Origin: Baffinella frigidus
Lineage: Eukaryota > Cryptophyceae > Cryptomonadales > Baffinellaceae
DNA length: 13,654 nucleotides
Direction of reading: 5' to 3'
Assembly (NCBI GenBank): GCA_026770585.1
Contig: MU646711.1
Span: 155,150-168,803, forward strand
Positions 12,058 to 13,654 of this stretch are shown here, one piece after another. A program made the translations under genes and the position numbers. The notes under the pieces were generated by a model. That model did not search any database. It saw only the letters and a program-made list of their open reading frames with translations, and was not told where the DNA came from. The number at the start of each line of letters is the position of its first letter. Position 1 is the stretch's first letter.

Positions 12058-12237
12058 CGGGGGTAGGGGTTTGGGTTTAGCCCCCTTTCCCCAAAGGTAC
12101 TTAGTGTCGACCCACTAGGGTGTAAGGGTCGGGGGTTAGGGGTTGGGGGTTAGGGTTCACGGGTTAGGGTTCAGGGGTCGGGGTTTAGGGATCCGGCTTT
12201 AGGGATCCGGATTTAAGGTTTGGGGTTGAGGGTCGAC
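12058..12237 (+). repeat. Telomere-like heptamer array forming the A'-B intron
   Basis: TTTAGGG, GGTTAGGG, TTCAGGG and TTTAGGGATCCGGC units. The array matches 12857-12997 over about 180 bp, except that 12081-12117 is an extra 37 bp including GTCGACCCACTAGGG, itself like the A' donor GTCGACCCGCTGGGG. As an intron it would start GTCGACCC and end TTCCAG on the - strand. Confidence 0.7.
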
Positions 12238-12289
12238 CCGCTGGGGATCGCCGAGCATTGTTCGGCGATCCCCGCGCAGCCCCCTAGCT
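12238..12289 (-). CDS. Exon A', shortened copy of exon A
   Basis: The - strand reads LRGDRRTMLGDPQR before the donor GTCGAC (12237-12232), matching AAAMLGDHQR of exon A. GGGGATCGCCGA (12243-12254) and TCGGCGATCCCC (12262-12273) form a perfect stem within it, so the upstream half looks like an inverted copy of the downstream half and the original exon start is lost. Start position is uncertain. Confidence 0.4.
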
Positions 12290-12424
12290 CTGTCACAGTC
12301 TATTTGGTCCCACCAACTTGGTGACACCAGAGGCTCTTTCCCGCCCCAAAGTTGACGGGTTTGTACCACACACCCTGCATGTCAACTTAAGAACAGCCCG
12401 CAAACGCGACTGAGGCAGAGGTAA

Positions 12425-12476
12425 GAAATAATGGAAAACTGGCGGAAATCATGAACAACTGGTTTTTCATTATTTC
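12425..12476. repeat. Imperfect hairpin
   Basis: GAAATAATGGAAAACTGG (12425-12442) pairs with ACTGGTTTTTCATTATTTC-like sequence ending at 12476 with small mismatches. Confidence 0.5.
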
Positions 12477-12512
12477 AAGGTTGACGGTTCTGGTACCCCG
12501 AAGCTGGTGATC

Positions 12513-12604
12513 GGGTTTAGGGATGAGGGTTCAGGGTTCAGGGGTTGGGGTTTCGGGGTTAGGGGTTAGGATTCAGGGTTCAGGGTTTGGGGTTTCGGGT
12601 GTGG
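12513..12604 (+). repeat. Telomere-like heptamer block
   Basis: TTTAGGG, TTCAGGG, TTGGGG and TTTCGGGG units, same orientation as the blocks at 12058 and 12857. Confidence 0.75.
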
Positions 12605-12653
12605 GGTTTGACACGCTGGTGGTCTCCAGGGGAGACCACCAGCGTGTCAAACC
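12605..12653. repeat. Perfect 23-bp stem hairpin built from exon A's end
   Basis: GGTTTGACACGCTGGTGGTC (12605-12624, then TCC) and its exact reverse complement (12631-12653) are separated by AGG. The arm in - orientation (GACCACCAGCGTGTCAAAC) resembles the exon A donor region (GATCACCAGCGGGTCAACA), so the hairpin looks like an inverted duplication of that exon end. Confidence 0.8.
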
Positions 12654-12657
12654 ATGG

Positions 12658-12744
12658 CAGCGACGCTGCCATGTACTGGACCCTAACCCCCAACCCCTAA
12701 CCCCCCGACCCTTACACGCTGCCATAGTACATGGCAGCGTCGCT
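12658..12744. repeat. Inverted pair of exon B starts around CCCTAAC heptamers
   Basis: GCGACGCTGCCATGTACT (12658-12675) and AGTACATGGCAGCGTCGC (12727-12744) are exact reverse complements. Both correspond to the first 16 nt of exon B with its AG acceptor (CCAG / ATAG). Between them are C-rich heptamers (CCCTAACCCCCAACCCCTAA). Confidence 0.75.
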
Positions 12745-12749
12745 GGGGG

Positions 12750-12773
12750 TTCTGATGAGCGAGGTACCCCTGT
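12750..12773 (+). mobile_element. End fragment of the ACAGGGGTACCTCGCTCATA foldback family
   Basis: TGATGAGCGAGGTACCCCTGT matches the right end of 5549-5667 and 7137-7244. Confidence 0.7.
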
Positions 12774-12834
12774 ATGCAGCGATCGTGTGCCTCGAAATGT
12801 TGGCAATAAAACAATCCTCAAGGTCGCTGCCATA

Positions 12835-12850
12835 GCGACGCTGCCATGTA
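12835..12850 (-). pseudogene. Truncated start of exon B (second unit)
   Basis: After TTTCCAG (12857-12851) the - strand reads YMAAS as in exon B, then leaves the family and meets TGA nine codons later (LWQRP then stop). It is the downstream end of a duplicated A-intron-B unit. Confidence 0.55.
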
Positions 12851-12856
12851 CTGGAA

Positions 12857-12990
12857 ACGTAGGGGTTTGGGTTTAGGGTGTAAGGGTCGGGGGGTTAGGG
12901 GTTGGGGGTGAGGGTTTGCGGGTGAGGGTGCAGGGGTCGGGGTTTAGGGATCCGGCTTTAGGGATCAGGGTTTCGGGTTTGGGGTGTGGG
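12857..12990 (+). repeat. Telomere-like heptamer array forming the second A-B intron
   Basis: Close copy of the array at 12058-12237 without its 37-bp insert, sharing GGGTGTAAGGGTCGGGGG and GGTTTAGGGATCCGGCTTTA. Confidence 0.75.
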
Positions 12991-12997
12991 TGTTGAC

Positions 12998-13075
12998 CCG
13001 CTGGTGATCGCCGAGCATGGCAGCTGCGATCCCCGCGCCCCCCGCACCCCCGCCCACGTCGTCTCCCATCCGCAC
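12998..13075 (-). CDS. Exon A, 26 codons, unknown protein
   Basis: On the - strand GGTTCAG (13082-13076) is followed by exactly 78 nt in one frame: VRMGDDVGGGAGGAGIAAAM then LGDHQR, with donor GTCAAC (12997-12992). Both ends are phase 0, as for exon B. The glycine/alanine-rich middle would be flexible. A partial second copy (A') lies at 12238-12289. In the order of the - strand, A is followed by a heptamer intron and only a stub of exon B, so this unit itself is not functional unless it splices across to 12050. Confidence 0.45.
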
Positions 13076-13082
13076 CTGAACC

Positions 13083-13380
13083 ACCACACAAGGCGTGAGA
13101 GGGGGGGTGGATGTACACCCCCCACCTGAACCCTACACCCTGAACTCCACCCCCCGAACACTCACCCCGCCTCCCCCGAAGCATCCTACGGTTTGGGGTT
13201 CGGGGTTCATTTGCCTTGTCTTAAATGTTGGTTTTAAGGTCGCGTGCAGTATTTGTAGGAAGATTGGTCACGTACCCGGGGCGTAAACCCCCGGAGACGT
13301 ACCAATTACTACACCATGCAGAGACGACTCTCTGAAAGAGTGTTTTGAAAAAAAGACAATTGTAGCCTCGTGTGGAACTA
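13083..13380. other. No gene recognised
   Basis: A few C-rich heptamer-like units (ACCCTACACCCTGAACTCC, 13131-13150) and mixed sequence. GGTCACGTACCCGGGGCGTA (13266-13285) and nearby do not fold as a tRNA by eye. Confidence 0.45.
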
Positions 13381-13551
13381 GCGTTCCGGGTTTGGGGTTT
13401 ATTGGTCGTTTAATTGTTGAATATTAATTAGGGTTTAGGGTTCCGGGTTTCGGGTTTCGTGTTTGGGGTTTGGGGTTTCGGGTTTCGGGTTTCGGGTTTC
13501 AGGTTTCGGGTTTCGTGTTTCGGGTTTCGGGTTTCGGGTTTCGGGTTTAGG
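13381..13551 (+). repeat. Heptamer array TTTCGGG with TTTAGGG
   Basis: Long run of GGGTTTC units with some TTTAGGG and TTTGGGG units, broken once by AT-rich sequence (13407-13428). A third distinct telomere-like variant in the window. Confidence 0.9.
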
Positions 13552-13554
13552 CTC

Positions 13555-13654
13555 GCACCCCCCCCCCGCCCACTTCTGAATCACACGAAAACACATGAAA
13601 TCTCTCTCCTCTCTCTCTCCCCCCCCCTCTCCCTCTCCCTCTCCCCTCTCTCCC
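13555..13654. repeat. Poly-C and CT-rich simple sequence
   Basis: C10-type run then mixed bases, then CT units to the window end. Similar to the first 60 bases. Confidence 0.8.

Noticed and set aside
13260-13340. Possible tRNA-like stretch
   Set aside because: No acceptor stem, no T-arm consensus and no cloverleaf by eye.

Overview
The window looks like nuclear DNA of a single-celled eukaryote, most likely an alga or other protist. This rests on three things: short exon-like frames with GT/AG borders instead of long open frames; many small non-autonomous foldback elements (MITE-like); and long arrays of 7-bp units related to the TTTAGGG telomere repeat, with CT/AG microsatellites. I see no bacterial operon, no tRNA, no rRNA and no CRISPR. 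Species assignment is not possible by eye.

The long open frames are mostly translated simple repeats. Real coding signal sits in short exons that a long-ORF search misses. On the + strand (64-6879) there are pieces, in N-to-C order, of an ADP-ribosyltransferase-like (ART, R-S-E class) gene: an N-terminal exon with an RGM motif (64-145), a core exon (2928-2968), and three copies of the C-terminal exon carrying the Glu-x-Glu region (5728, 6517, 6769). Only the third C-terminal copy is intact to its stop. The first is split by a MITE with TA target duplications, and the second has lost the first Glu and its tail. The piece expected between the first two exons is not seen, so the locus is probably a decayed or partly duplicated gene.

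On the - strand (7460-13075) there are several unrecognised exon families, most bordered by telomere-like heptamer arrays that look like intron filler. These are: a duplicated C-terminal exon ending in VETLLVADFADLASGH-stop, whose two copies differ only at silent sites; a tandem series of modules around WESLRDE-PDTTDGEG (8076-8717); three copies of a QAREEEQERAAAED module (10108-10526); and an exon pair A/B (12998-13075 or 12238-12289, then 11841-12050) with matching phase and a 70-codon open exon B. The A-intron-B start unit is itself duplicated (about 220 bp).

Much of the rest is repeats: at least eight foldback/MITE types (several in more than one copy, some inserted in exons), dispersed 60-90 bp repeats, minisatellites of 12, 19, 22, 25 and 28 bp, perfect palindromes, and CT/AG tracts. 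The window starts and ends in CT-rich simple sequence.
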